A stretch of DNA of 64,000 bases from Pseudomonadota bacterium (GTDB taxonomy: Bacteria > Pseudomonadota > Alphaproteobacteria > Rhizobiales > Beijerinckiaceae). The notes below the pieces were generated by a model. That model did no database searches. It was not told the origin of the DNA and saw only the letters and a program-made list of their open reading frames with translations. The stretch is from NCBI GenBank assembly GCA_020161575.1, contig JAIUNR010000001.1, forward strand, positions 186,001-250,000, in the 5' to 3' direction. The stretch's first letter is position 1. Every line of letters begins with the position of its first letter. Positions 6,768-16,189 of this stretch are shown here, piece after piece. Both the position numbers and the translations under genes were made by a program.

Positions 6768-9740
6768 ATGTTGATCAAGCGGAAAGAAGGACAGGCTTCA
6801 CGCGGCTCGCTGGTGGCGGGCCTTGCGGCGAGCGGCGCTGAGCGGCTGGACCGCCGCGCCTTCCTGCGGCGCTCCGGCCTGACGGCGGGCGGTGTCGCGG
6901 CGATCGGCTCCATCGGCTTCGGCGCGGTGCGCGAGGCGCAGGCGAACATGCCCAAGCCCGGTAAGCCGGTGGAGGTGAAAACCAACATGTGCACCCATTG
7001 TTCGGTGGGCTGCACGGTGAAGGCCGAGGTGCAGGAAGGCGTTTGGGTTGGTCAGGAACCGGCCTGGGACAGCCCGATCAATCGCGGCACTCATTGCGCC
7101 AAGGGCGCGGCCTCGCGCGAGCTGGTGAAGGGCGAGCGGCGCCTCAAATACCCGATGAAGCTCGTCAACGGCGAGTGGCAGCGGATTTCCTGGGATATCG
7201 CCTTCGATGAAATCTCGAAGAAGATGCTGGAAATTCGTGAGAAATCCGGTCCCGAATCGCTCTGGTTCCTTGGTTCGGCGAAGTTCACCAATGAAGCCGC
7301 CTATCTCTTCCGTAAATTCGCTGCCTATTGGGGCACGAACAACGTCGACCATCAGGCGCGCATCTGCCATTCGACGACGGTGGCGGGTGTCGCCAATACC
7401 TGGGGCTATGGCGCCCAGACCAATTCCTACAACGATATCCGCAATGCCAAGACCATAATCTTCATGGGGTCCAACGCGGCGGAAGCGCATCCGGTATCGA
7501 TGCAGCATATCCTCACCGGCAAGGAGACCAACCGCGCCAACGTGATCGTGCTCGATCCGCGCATGACGCGCACGGCCGCGCACGCGACGGAATATGTCCG
7601 TTTCCGCTCGGGCACCGATATCCCGATCATCTGGGGCATGCTCTACCACATCTTCAAGAATGGCTGGGAAGACAAGAATTTCATCGCCCAGCGCGTCTAC
7701 GGCATGGATCTGGTGCGCAAGGAAGTCGAGAAATGGACGCCCGATGAAGTGGAGCGCGTCACCGGCGTGCCGGGCGCCCAGCTGGAGAAGGTTGCCAAGC
7801 AATTCGCGACCGAAAAACCCGCTACCTTCATCTGGTGCATGGGCGCGACGCAGCACACGATCGGCACCGCGAATGTCCGCGCCTTCTGCACCTTGCTGCT
7901 TGCCACCGGCAATGTGGGCGGCTCGGGCATGGGGGCGAACATCTTCCGCGGTCACACCAACGTGCAGGGCGCGACCGATCTCGGCCTCGATGTGACGACG
8001 CTGCCGCTCTATTACGGCCTCGACGAAGCCGCCTGGCGGCATTGGGCGCGCGTCTGGGAGACCGATTATCAATGGTTCTTCGACCGCTTCGACAAGACGA
8101 CTGCGCCGGACGGCAAGGTCACCTCGATGATCAACACGCCCGGCATTCCCTCGACGCGGTGGTTCGACGCGGTGATGCTGCCGAAGGAACAGGTCCAGCA
8201 GCGCGACAAGCTCAAGGGCGTTTTCGTGATGGGCCATGGCGGCAACACGATTCCGCGCATGCCGGATATGGTGAAGGGGCTTGAGGCGCTCGACCTGCTC
8301 GTGGTTTGCGATCCGCACCCCACCACCTATTCCCACATTTCCGGTCGCAAGAACGGCACCTACCTGCTGCCGATCTGCACCAATTTCGAGGCATCCGGTT
8401 CGCGGACGGCGTCGAATCGCTCCATCCAATGGGGCGAGCAGGTTGTCGATCCGATCTTCGAAAGCGCGAACGATTACTGGGTGATGCTCAAATTCGCCGA
8501 GAAGCTCGGCTTCGCGCGGCAGATGTTCAAGAACATCAAGATGGTGAAGGGCAAATACGGCGACGAGCCGGAGGCCGAATCCATCCTGCGCGAGATCAAT
8601 CGCGGCGGTTGGTCGACGGGTTATTGCGGCCAATCGCCCGAGCGCATCAAGGCGCATATGAAACATCAGGACAAGTTCGATATCGTGACCCTGCGCGCGC
8701 CCAAGGATGCGCCGGCGGAGATCGCGGGCGATTATTACGGTCTGCCCTGGCCCTGCTGGGGTACGCCGGAATACCGCCATCCCGGTACCCACCAGCTCTA
8801 CAATACCAACCTTCATGTGAAGGAAGGCGGCGGCACCTTCCGCGCCCGTTTCGGCGTGGAATACGAAGAGCCGCAGGCGGATGGCTCCAAGAAGAAGATC
8901 AATCTCCTGTCGGAAGGCTCCTATTCCAAGGATTCGGAGATCAAGGACGGGTATCCGCAATTCACCTACGGCATGCTCAAGAAACTCGGCTGGGACAAGG
9001 ACCTGACAGAGAACGAGAAGACGGTGATCGAGGGGATCGGCGGCAACGCGCCGGACAATGTGAGCTGGGCGATCGACCTTTCGGGCGGTATCCAGCGTGT
9101 CGCGCTCGAGCATGGCTGCATCCCGTTCGGCAACGGCAAGGCGCGCGTCAATGCGTGGAACCTGCCCGATCCGGTCCCGGTCCATCGCGAGCCGATCTAC
9201 ACCCCGCGCCCGGAGCTGGTCGCCAAATATCCGACACGGCCGGATGTCGCCGCGCAGTTCCGCGTGCCGAATATCGGTTTCACGGTGCAGAAGAACGCGG
9301 TGGACAAGGGAATCGCGAAGGAATTTCCGATCATCCTCTCCTCGGGGCGGCTCGTCGAATACGAGGGCGGCGGCGAGGAAACCCGCTCCAATCCCTGGCT
9401 CGCTGAATTGCAGCAGGACATGTTCGTCGAGATCAACCCGGCCGATGCGGCGGATCGTGGCATCAAGGATGGCGGCTGGGTCTGGGTTTTCGGGCCGGAG
9501 GGCGGTTCGAAGGCGCGCGTGAAAGCGCTCGTCACGGAACGGGTCGGCAAGGGCGTCGCCTGGATGCCGTTCCATTTCGGCGGCTGGTTCCAGGGTGTGG
9601 ATCAGCGCGGCAACTATCCGAAGGGGACAGATCCGGTCGTGCTCGGCGAGAGCGTCAACACCGTGACAACCTACGGCTACGACCCGGTGACAGGCATGCA
9701 TGAAGGCAAGGTCACGCTTTGCCAGATCCGCGCAGCGTAA
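6768..9740 (+). CDS. fdhA: Formate dehydrogenase catalytic (alpha) subunit, Tat-exported, Cys type
   Basis: A 990-residue molybdopterin oxidoreductase that oxidises formate to CO2 in the periplasm and passes electrons to the beta subunit. The N-terminus carries a twin-arginine signal (RR at 29-30, then a hydrophobic stretch and AQA). One [4Fe-4S] cluster is bound by Cys75, Cys78, Cys82 and Cys110. The active-site motif is RICHSTTV with Cys200 in the position held by selenocysteine in E. coli FdnG/FdoG, so no Sec machinery is needed. Long segments typical of bis-MGD enzymes follow (GATQHTIGTANVRAF, GNVGGSGMGANIFRGHTNVQG), and a C-terminal cofactor-binding domain with VFGPEGG. The metal could be Mo or W; a tungstate transporter sharing its upstream repeat points toward W (inference). 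The antisense strand also has a long open frame, a composition artefact. Confidence 0.95.
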   Translation: MLIKRKEGQASRGSLVAGLAASGAERLDRRAFLRRSGLTAGGVAAIGSIGFGAVREAQANMPKPGKPVEVKTNMCTHCSVGCTVKAEVQEGVWVGQEPAWDSPINRGTHCAKGAASRELVKGERRLKYPMKLVNGEWQRISWDIAFDEISKKMLEIREKSGPESLWFLGSAKFTNEAAYLFRKFAAYWGTNNVDHQARICHSTTVAGVANTWGYGAQTNSYNDIRNAKTIIFMGSNAAEAHPVSMQHILTGKETNRANVIVLDPRMTRTAAHATEYVRFRSGTDIPIIWGMLYHIFKNGWEDKNFIAQRVYGMDLVRKEVEKWTPDEVERVTGVPGAQLEKVAKQFATEKPATFIWCMGATQHTIGTANVRAFCTLLLATGNVGGSGMGANIFRGHTNVQGATDLGLDVTTLPLYYGLDEAAWRHWARVWETDYQWFFDRFDKTTAPDGKVTSMINTPGIPSTRWFDAVMLPKEQVQQRDKLKGVFVMGHGGNTIPRMPDMVKGLEALDLLVVCDPHPTTYSHISGRKNGTYLLPICTNFEASGSRTASNRSIQWGEQVVDPIFESANDYWVMLKFAEKLGFARQMFKNIKMVKGKYGDEPEAESILREINRGGWSTGYCGQSPERIKAHMKHQDKFDIVTLRAPKDAPAEIAGDYYGLPWPCWGTPEYRHPGTHQLYNTNLHVKEGGGTFRARFGVEYEEPQADGSKKKINLLSEGSYSKDSEIKDGYPQFTYGMLKKLGWDKDLTENEKTVIEGIGGNAPDNVSWAIDLSGGIQRVALEHGCIPFGNGKARVNAWNLPDPVPVHREPIYTPRPELVAKYPTRPDVAAQFRVPNIGFTVQKNAVDKGIAKEFPIILSSGRLVEYEGGGEETRSNPWLAELQQDMFVEINPADAADRGIKDGGWVWVFGPEGGSKARVKALVTERVGKGVAWMPFHFGGWFQGVDQRGNYPKGTDPVVLGESVNTVTTYGYDPVTGMHEGKVTLCQIRAA

Positions 9741-9754
9741 GGGGGAATTGAAAC

Positions 9755-10351
9755 ATGGCACGCATGAAGTTTCTCTGCGACGCGGATCGGTGCATCGAAT
9801 GCAACGCCTGCGTCACCGCCTGCAAGAACGAGCACGAGGTGCCCTGGGGCATCAACCGCCGCCGTGTCGTCACCATCAACGACGGCAAGCCGGGCGAGCG
9901 CTCGGTCTCCATGGCCTGCATGCATTGCACGGATGCGCCCTGCGCCTCCGTCTGCCCGGTGAATTGCTTCTACACCACGGCGGATGCGGTGGTGCTGCAT
10001 TCGAAGGACCTGTGCATCGGCTGCGGCTATTGCTTCTACGCCTGCCCGTTCGGCGCGCCGCAATATCCCAAGACCGCGAATTTCGGTTCGCGCGGCAAGA
10101 TGGATAAGTGCACCTATTGCGCCGGCGGTCCCGAGGTTGATGGCAGCCAGGCGGAGTTGGACAAATACGGTCGCAACCGCCTCGCCGAAGGAAAATTGCC
10201 GCTCTGCGCCGAGATGTGTTCCACCAAGGCGCTGCTTGCCGGCGATGGCGACATCATCGCCCAGATCTATTCGCAGCGCGTGGCCAAGCGCGGCTACGGC
10301 TCCGGTGCCTGGGGCTGGAAGGTCGCGTACAAGGAAACGATTTCGCTTTGA
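9755..10351 (+). CDS. fdhB: Formate dehydrogenase iron-sulfur (beta) subunit
   Basis: A 198-residue ferredoxin-type subunit that relays electrons from the catalytic to the membrane subunit. Four Cys groups are visible: CIECNACVTACKNE, CMHCTDAPCASVCPV, CIGCGYCFYACPFG, and CTYC with a later LCAEMC, consistent with four [4Fe-4S] clusters as in other FDH beta subunits. No signal peptide, so it is probably co-exported with the Tat-carrying alpha subunit. There is no C-terminal membrane anchor of the FdnH type; the protein ends YKETISL. It lies 14 bp after fdhA, with GGGGGAA before the ATG. Confidence 0.93.
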   Translation: MARMKFLCDADRCIECNACVTACKNEHEVPWGINRRRVVTINDGKPGERSVSMACMHCTDAPCASVCPVNCFYTTADAVVLHSKDLCIGCGYCFYACPFGAPQYPKTANFGSRGKMDKCTYCAGGPEVDGSQAELDKYGRNRLAEGKLPLCAEMCSTKALLAGDGDIIAQIYSQRVAKRGYGSGAWGWKVAYKETISL

Positions 10352-10359
10352 ACCCGCCG

Positions 10360-10377
10360 CGCGGGCTTGGGCCCGCG
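10360..10377 (+). terminator. GC hairpin between beta and gamma subunit genes
   Basis: CGCGGGC (10360-10366) pairs with GCCCGCG (10371-10377) around a TTGG loop and is followed by a pyrimidine-rich stretch (TTGTTCTTTCTTT). It resembles a weak intrinsic terminator or an RNA-stabilising hairpin inside the operon and could lower gamma-subunit expression relative to alpha and beta. Confidence 0.5.
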
Positions 10378-10410
10378 TTGTTCTTTCTTTCGAAGAGAAG
10401 GAGCCGGAAA

Positions 10411-11424
10411 ATGGCTTCGACATTCTCCAAAGTCTTGCTTGCTGGGCTGACGGCGTTTTTCCTTTCTGTTTCCCTGCTCGCGCCTCCGGCCGCCGCGCAG
10501 GCACCCGCCAGCGTCAACCCCACCGCGCAATCGGTGAAGGAACAGCAGCTTCTCGATGCGCTCAAACCGGGGCAGGCCTTGTCCGGCCGCGCATCGATTC
10601 CCAACAAGAATGCCGCGACGCTTATCCAGCCGGGGCGCGATTGGCGGGCCTATAATCAGGAAACCCTGCCGCGCCTTGCCGCGATCGCCGTGCTGGGTGC
10701 ACTGGCGGCGCTGGTGTTGTTCTATCTCCTGCGCGGCAAAATCATGATCGATGCCGGGCGCTCCACCATGCGCATCCTGCGCTTCGGCGCGATCGACCGT
10801 TTCGTCCACTGGCTGACCGCGACGAGCTTCCTCACGCTGGCGCTGACCGGCGCGAATGTCACCTTCGGCAAGACCCTGCTCGCGCCGATCATGGGGGCGG
10901 AGGCTTTCGCCGCCTGGGCCGGCTTTGCCAAGCTCATCCATAATTATGTCGGTTTCGCCTTCATGGCGGGCGTGGCGCTGACCTTCCTCATCTGGGTGAA
11001 GGACAACATCCCGAACATGATCGATGTGAAATGGTTCGCGGCGGGGGGCGGTCTGCTCTCGAAAGGCTCGCATCCGCCGGCGAAACGCTTCAACGGCGGA
11101 CAGAAGATCGTCTTCTGGAGCGTGGTCCTTGGCGGAGCCTTCATGTCGATTTCGGGCTGGCATCTGCTCTTTCCGACCAATGAAGGGTTGGCCGAGGTGC
11201 AATGGCACGCAACCATCCACGGCACGCTTGCCTTCGTGATGCTCGCGCTCATCCTCGCGCATATCTATATCGGCTCCGTGGGCATGGAGGGCGCCTTCGA
11301 CGCGATGGGCTCCGGCGAGGTCGATCTCAACTGGGCCAAAGAGCATCACTCGCTCTGGGTCAAGGAAGAGCAGGCGCGCAAGGGGACCTCGCGGATTTCC
11401 GGCGCGGCGCAACCGGCGGAATGA
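10411..11424 (+). CDS. Formate dehydrogenase cytochrome b (gamma) subunit
   Basis: A 337-residue membrane subunit that anchors the complex and delivers electrons to quinone through b hemes. The ATG at 10411 follows AAGGAG and opens a signal-like hydrophobic segment (residues about 8-30, cleavage near AAAQA). A periplasmic stretch, a helix near 92-112, and the cytochrome b core with four more helices follow. Candidate heme ligands are the histidines in DRFVHWLTA, KLIHNYVGF, ISGWHLLF and LAHIYIGSVG. The extended N-terminus with an extra helix is typical of the alphaproteobacterial gamma subunit. It ends the structural gene set; a clear terminator follows. Confidence 0.93.
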   Translation: MASTFSKVLLAGLTAFFLSVSLLAPPAAAQAPASVNPTAQSVKEQQLLDALKPGQALSGRASIPNKNAATLIQPGRDWRAYNQETLPRLAAIAVLGALAALVLFYLLRGKIMIDAGRSTMRILRFGAIDRFVHWLTATSFLTLALTGANVTFGKTLLAPIMGAEAFAAWAGFAKLIHNYVGFAFMAGVALTFLIWVKDNIPNMIDVKWFAAGGGLLSKGSHPPAKRFNGGQKIVFWSVVLGGAFMSISGWHLLFPTNEGLAEVQWHATIHGTLAFVMLALILAHIYIGSVGMEGAFDAMGSGEVDLNWAKEHHSLWVKEEQARKGTSRISGAAQPAE

Positions 11425-11447
11425 CAGGCGGACAATTCCTCGCTAAG

Positions 11448-11471
11448 AAGGGCGCTTCGAGCGCCCTTTTT
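11448..11471 (+). terminator. Intrinsic terminator after FDH structural genes
   Basis: GGGCGCT (11450-11456) and AGCGCCC (11460-11466) form a perfect 7-bp stem with a TCG loop, extended by two A-T pairs and followed by five T residues. It lies 24 bp after the gamma-subunit stop and only about 12 bp before the mobB start. Confidence 0.85.
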
Positions 11472-11482
11472 GTTGGTTCTAC

Positions 11483-11998
11483 ATGAAAATCATCGGTTTC
11501 GCGGGCTGGAGCGGGGCAGGCAAGACGACGCTGTTGACCGCCTTGATCCCCGAGCTTGCCGGGCGCGGCCTGAAGGTCTCGACGCTGAAACACGCGCATC
11601 ACCGTTTCGAGATCGATCATCCCGGCAAGGACAGCCACAGCCATCGCATGGCTGGGGCATCCGAGGTGCTGGTCTCCTCGGCGAATCGTTATGCGCTTGT
11701 CCGCGAATTGCGCGGGGAGGCGGAAAGGACGCTGCCGGAGCTGCTCGCCCTTCTCTCGCCGGTCGATCTTGTGCTGGTCGAAGGTTTCAAGCGCGAGAAA
11801 CACCCCAAGATCGAGGTGTTCAGAAGCGCCAATCGCAAGCCCCTGCTTTACCCCGATGACTCGATGATCCGGGCCGTGGCGACCGATCTGCCGCTTCCCG
11901 ATTGCGCCTTGCCGCAGGCGGGGCTCAACGATATCGCCGCGATCGCGGATCATGCGATGGCCGCCGCAATGCCGGTCGCGGCGATTTTTCCGCGCTGA
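11483..11998 (+). CDS. mobB: Molybdopterin-guanine dinucleotide biosynthesis adaptor MobB
   Basis: A 171-residue P-loop GTP-binding protein that assists MobA in making the MGD cofactor. The Walker A motif GWSGAGKTT is at residues about 7-15, followed by STLKHAHH and later DLVLVEGFKREKHPKIEV, a typical MobB signature. The start ATG lies just 12 bp after the T-run of the FDH terminator and lacks an obvious Shine-Dalgarno, so expression probably depends on read-through. It is followed 10 bp later by moeA. Confidence 0.93.
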   Translation: MKIIGFAGWSGAGKTTLLTALIPELAGRGLKVSTLKHAHHRFEIDHPGKDSHSHRMAGASEVLVSSANRYALVRELRGEAERTLPELLALLSPVDLVLVEGFKREKHPKIEVFRSANRKPLLYPDDSMIRAVATDLPLPDCALPQAGLNDIAAIADHAMAAAMPVAAIFPR

Positions 11999-12008
11999 GG
12001 GAGGCTCG

Positions 12009-13271
12009 ATGGCCCAGCTTTCCGATGATCGTTTCGCCTTTGGCGGCTCCCTGTTGGGGCTCGACGCGGCGCTTGACGACCTTGCCCGGCGCCTGAGACC
12101 CGTCGTGAGTAGCGAGACCGTAGCGCTCGATGCGGCGCGGGGCCATGTGCTGGCGCAGGATGCCCTGTCCGGGATCGATGTTCCCGGTTTCGATAATTCC
12201 GCGGTCGATGGTTACGCTTGCCGCCATGCCGATCTTGGCGAGGGCGAGACATGCCTGCCGGTAAGCGCGCGCATCGCCGCCGGTATGCGCGATATCGCGC
12301 CGCTCGTCCCCGGCACGGCGGCACGCATCTTTACGGGCGCGATGATGCCGGAGGGGGCGGATACCGTCTTCATGCAGGAGGATGTGCGCGTCGAGGGCGA
12401 TCGCGTGATCCTGCCGCCGGGGCTGAAGCCGGGGGCGAACAGGCGCTTTGCCGGCGAGGATTTCGCCGCCGGAGCGCCGCTTCTGGCGGCGGGAACGCGG
12501 CTTGGGCCGCGTCATATCGCCGCCTTGGCGGCGACGGGCATGCGCAGGATCGCGGTGCGCAGGCCGCTTCGCGTCGCGATTTTCTCGACGGGCGACGAAG
12601 TGATGGACGGGGCGGCTACCACGGCCTCCGATCTGCCCAAAGGTGCGCAATTCGATTCGAACCGCCCGCTGCTCGCGGCACTTCTCGCCACGCGGGGCAT
12701 GGAAGTGATCGATCTGGGCATCCTGCCGGATCGCAAGGAGGCCATCGCGCGGGCCTTGGGCGAAGCCGCGCGAGCCTGCGATGCGATCCTGACTTCCGGC
12801 GGTGTTTCGACCGGCGAGGAAGACCATGTGAAAGCAGCGGTCGAGGCGGCGGGAAAGCTGGATTTCTGGCGTCTGGCCATCAAACCGGGACGCCCGATCG
12901 CCATGGGCACGATCGGCGGCAAGGCCTTTCTGGGCATGCCGGGCAATCCGGCGGCGGTTTACGTGACTTTCGTGCGCTTTGTCGGGCCGGTGCTGGATAT
13001 GCTCGCCGGCGCCGTGCCGCTCCGACCGGCGCCGATGTCCGTGATCTCGGGGTTCTCTTATCGGAAAAAGGCGGACAGGCGGGAATATGTCCGGGTTTCG
13101 ATAAGCGCCGGCGCGTCCGGGCCGGTGGCGCATCGCTATCCGCGCGATGGTGCGGCGCTGATCTCATCCCTGACGCAAACGGACGGGTTGGTCGAGCTGG
13201 AGGAGAGCCGTCTCGCGGTCGAGAAGGGCGATGTGCTTGCCTATTACCCCTATGCGAGCCTGTCGGGCTGA
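12009..13271 (+). CDS. moeA: Molybdopterin molybdenumtransferase MoeA
   Basis: A 420-residue enzyme that inserts molybdate (or tungstate, depending on paralogue) into adenylylated molybdopterin. Typical MoeA blocks are present: PGFDNSAVDGYA near residue 60, ARIFTGAMMPEGADTVFMQED, FSTGDEV, DAILTSGGVSTGEEDHV, and AFLGMPGNPAAVYVTF. The ATG at 12009 is chosen because GAGGGAGG precedes it and the protein then begins at the usual MoeA N-terminus; an upstream in-frame ATG at 11952 lies inside mobB. Because the locus also has tungstate genes elsewhere in the window, which metal this copy handles cannot be told from sequence alone. Confidence 0.93.
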   Translation: MAQLSDDRFAFGGSLLGLDAALDDLARRLRPVVSSETVALDAARGHVLAQDALSGIDVPGFDNSAVDGYACRHADLGEGETCLPVSARIAAGMRDIAPLVPGTAARIFTGAMMPEGADTVFMQEDVRVEGDRVILPPGLKPGANRRFAGEDFAAGAPLLAAGTRLGPRHIAALAATGMRRIAVRRPLRVAIFSTGDEVMDGAATTASDLPKGAQFDSNRPLLAALLATRGMEVIDLGILPDRKEAIARALGEAARACDAILTSGGVSTGEEDHVKAAVEAAGKLDFWRLAIKPGRPIAMGTIGGKAFLGMPGNPAAVYVTFVRFVGPVLDMLAGAVPLRPAPMSVISGFSYRKKADRREYVRVSISAGASGPVAHRYPRDGAALISSLTQTDGLVELEESRLAVEKGDVLAYYPYASLSG

Positions 13272-13283
13272 AACCTTGCCTGC

Positions 13284-13418
13284 TTAATGCGTGCCGACGC
13301 GCGCGCCCTGGGTTGCATAGGCCTGATCGGCGGTTTTCTGGAAGCCGGCATTGAGAACACCTGCGGCAGCGGCCGAGATCGCGATCATGGCCGCAACGGC
13401 GAGAATGAAGGATTTCAT
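13284..13418 (-). CDS. 44-residue exported or membrane-anchored small protein
   Basis: A short gene encoding MKSFILAVAAMIAISAAAAG followed by a polar tail (LNAGFQKTADQAYATQGARV...). The hydrophobic N-terminus (residues 4-22) is a signal peptide or single membrane anchor; the tail has FQKTAD and YATQGARVG. GAGGAGAAAACCGG precedes the ATG, a strong ribosome-binding site. I recall similar very short proteins (hydrophobic start plus FQ-[KR]-[ST]-A tail) in other Hyphomicrobiales. Function unknown. It points toward moeA (12-bp gap, convergent) and lies upstream of mobA's end. Confidence 0.75.
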   Translation of the reverse strand: MKSFILAVAAMIAISAAAAGVLNAGFQKTADQAYATQGARVGTH

Positions 13419-13479
13419 CCGGTTTTCTCCTCAAGACGGCGGACGCCGCATCTGCGGGTTTCATTTCCTCAAGTGCAGT

Positions 13480-14103
13480 CTAGGCATTCCCCTTGCCATC
13501 GACAAGAGCCGCGATGGTCTCGGCCTCGGTCAGTTCTTCCGGCGTATTGACGTTGAAGAATGGATCATGCCCCAGCACGGGCCATTCGGCGGAAGCGCAG
13601 CCGAAGCGTGCGGTGAAACGGTCGATCTTGCGCTCACCGGCATGAAGTGCTGCGCGAAGTTCATCGCGAAGGCTGATCGGCCAGAGGCCGATGACGGGAT
13701 GAGTCCACCCGGCGGAGGCGGCGCAGGCGAGCGGCTTGCCGGATTGGCGGCGTGCTTCCTCAAGCCGTTCAGGAAGATCGGCCGGAATGAAGGGACAATC
13801 GCCAGGTACCGAAAGCACGTCGCGCAGGCCGCCCTGCGCGACGGCCCAATCGAGCCCGGCGAGAATGCCGGCAAGCGGGCCGGGGTAATCGGGCATCGCA
13901 TCGGGGATCACCGGCAGGCCGAAAGGGGAGAAGCGCGCGCCATCCGCGTTGGCGTTGAGCACCATGGGGCGCTCCGGTGCCTGCAGCGTGGCGATGACCC
14001 GCGCGAGAATGGTCTTTCCGCCCACCTGTTTGAGCGGCTTGTCGCCGCCGCCCATGCGTGATGCGCGTCCACCCGCAAGAATGACGATGCCGAAGGACAT
14101 CAC
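13480..14103 (-). CDS. mobA: Molybdenum cofactor guanylyltransferase MobA
   Basis: A 207-residue nucleotidyltransferase that attaches GMP to molybdopterin, giving the MGD form FDH needs. The signature VILAGGRASRMGGGDKPL is at the N-terminus, followed by VPGDCPFIPADL and the GCASAEWPVLGHDPFFNVNTPEEL C-terminal region with the Asp/Asn motifs of the family. The start (ATGATG at 14103) overlaps the fdhD stop by 4 bp, so fdhD-mobA form a leftward operon, convergent with mobB-moeA. Confidence 0.95.
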   Translation of the reverse strand: MMSFGIVILAGGRASRMGGGDKPLKQVGGKTILARVIATLQAPERPMVLNANADGARFSPFGLPVIPDAMPDYPGPLAGILAGLDWAVAQGGLRDVLSVPGDCPFIPADLPERLEEARRQSGKPLACAASAGWTHPVIGLWPISLRDELRAALHAGERKIDRFTARFGCASAEWPVLGHDPFFNVNTPEELTEAETIAALVDGKGNA

Positions 14104-14984
14104 GCATCCTCCGCCAGCGCGCTCTTGCGGCGATGCTTGGCGCTCTCCTCCTCGACATAGGCAAGATCCTGATCATAGATCAGGCGATCCTCGCCCGAGA
14201 GCACCACGAAACGCTTGCCGCGCGCCCGCCCGATCAGGGTCAGGCCTGCTTTGCGCGCAAGTTCCACGCCCCAGGCCGTGAAGCCGGAGCGGGAGACCAA
14301 GGCGGGAATGCCCATCCGTACCGTCTTGATGACCATTTCGGAGGTGAGCCGTCCCGTGGTGTAGAAAATCTTGTCTGCTGCCGGCACGTCGTGGCGCTGC
14401 ATATAGCCGGCGATCTTGTCCACAGCATTGTGGCGGCCGACATCCTCCATATAGACCAAAGGGCGATCCTCCCGCGCAAGGACCGAGCCGTGGATCGCCC
14501 CGGATTCGAGATACAGCGAGGGGGTCTGGTTGATCTTGTGCGAGAGGGCATAAAGCCAGGAGGTGCGCAGGGGAGTCGCCGGAAGGCGCGCATTCTCGAT
14601 CACATCCATGAGATCGCCGAAGATCGTGCCCTGCGCGCAGCCGGAGGTCTGGGTACGCTTCTTCAGCTTTTCCTCGAAATCGGTTCGCGCGGGCGTGCGG
14701 ACAACGACAACGCCGAGATCTTCATCGTAATCGATTCCGGTCACGGGCGTTTCCGGGGCGAGCATGTTCTGGTTGAGCAGATAACCGAGCGCGAGGTATT
14801 CCGGGTGATCGCCGATCGTCATCATGGTCACGATCTCGCGCGAATTGAGAAAGAGCGTCAGCGCCCGTTCCATCGTGACGCGCGTCTCGACGACTTCGCC
14901 GGTTTCGTTGCGCCCTTGGACGGGGATAGAGAGGCGTGGGTCGCTGGGGTCCGGCCGGAGCCAGTAATCGTCGAGGAAATTCAT
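14100..14984 (-). CDS. fdhD: Formate dehydrogenase accessory sulfurtransferase FdhD
   Basis: A 294-residue protein that transfers sulfur from a cysteine desulfurase to the MGD cofactor of FDH, a step required for activity. Family features include ERALTLFLNSREIVTMM, GDHPEYLALGYLL, HKINQTPSLYLESGAIH, VYMEDVGRHNAVDKI, FYTTGRLTSEMVIKTV and MGIPALVSRS. The mobile cysteine loop reads TSGCAQGT: only one Cys is seen where E. coli FdhD has a CxxC pair (C121/C124). GGAGG precedes the ATG. It heads a two-gene operon with mobA. Confidence 0.95.
   Translation of the reverse strand: MNFLDDYWLRPDPSDPRLSIPVQGRNETGEVVETRVTMERALTLFLNSREIVTMMTIGDHPEYLALGYLLNQNMLAPETPVTGIDYDEDLGVVVVRTPARTDFEEKLKKRTQTSGCAQGTIFGDLMDVIENARLPATPLRTSWLYALSHKINQTPSLYLESGAIHGSVLAREDRPLVYMEDVGRHNAVDKIAGYMQRHDVPAADKIFYTTGRLTSEMVIKTVRMGIPALVSRSGFTAWGVELARKAGLTLIGRARGKRFVVLSGEDRLIYDQDLAYVEEESAKHRRKSALAEDA

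Positions 14985-16189
<1,205 letters not shown>

Noticed and set aside
6768-9740. Selenocysteine use in the FDH alpha subunit
   Set aside because: The active-site codon is TGC at 7365-7367 (Cys200) and no in-frame TGA occurs.
6798-9761. 987-codon open frame antisense to the FDH alpha subunit
   Set aside because: The translation lacks any family motif and the sense frame is a certain gene; high GC leaves stop-free antisense frames.
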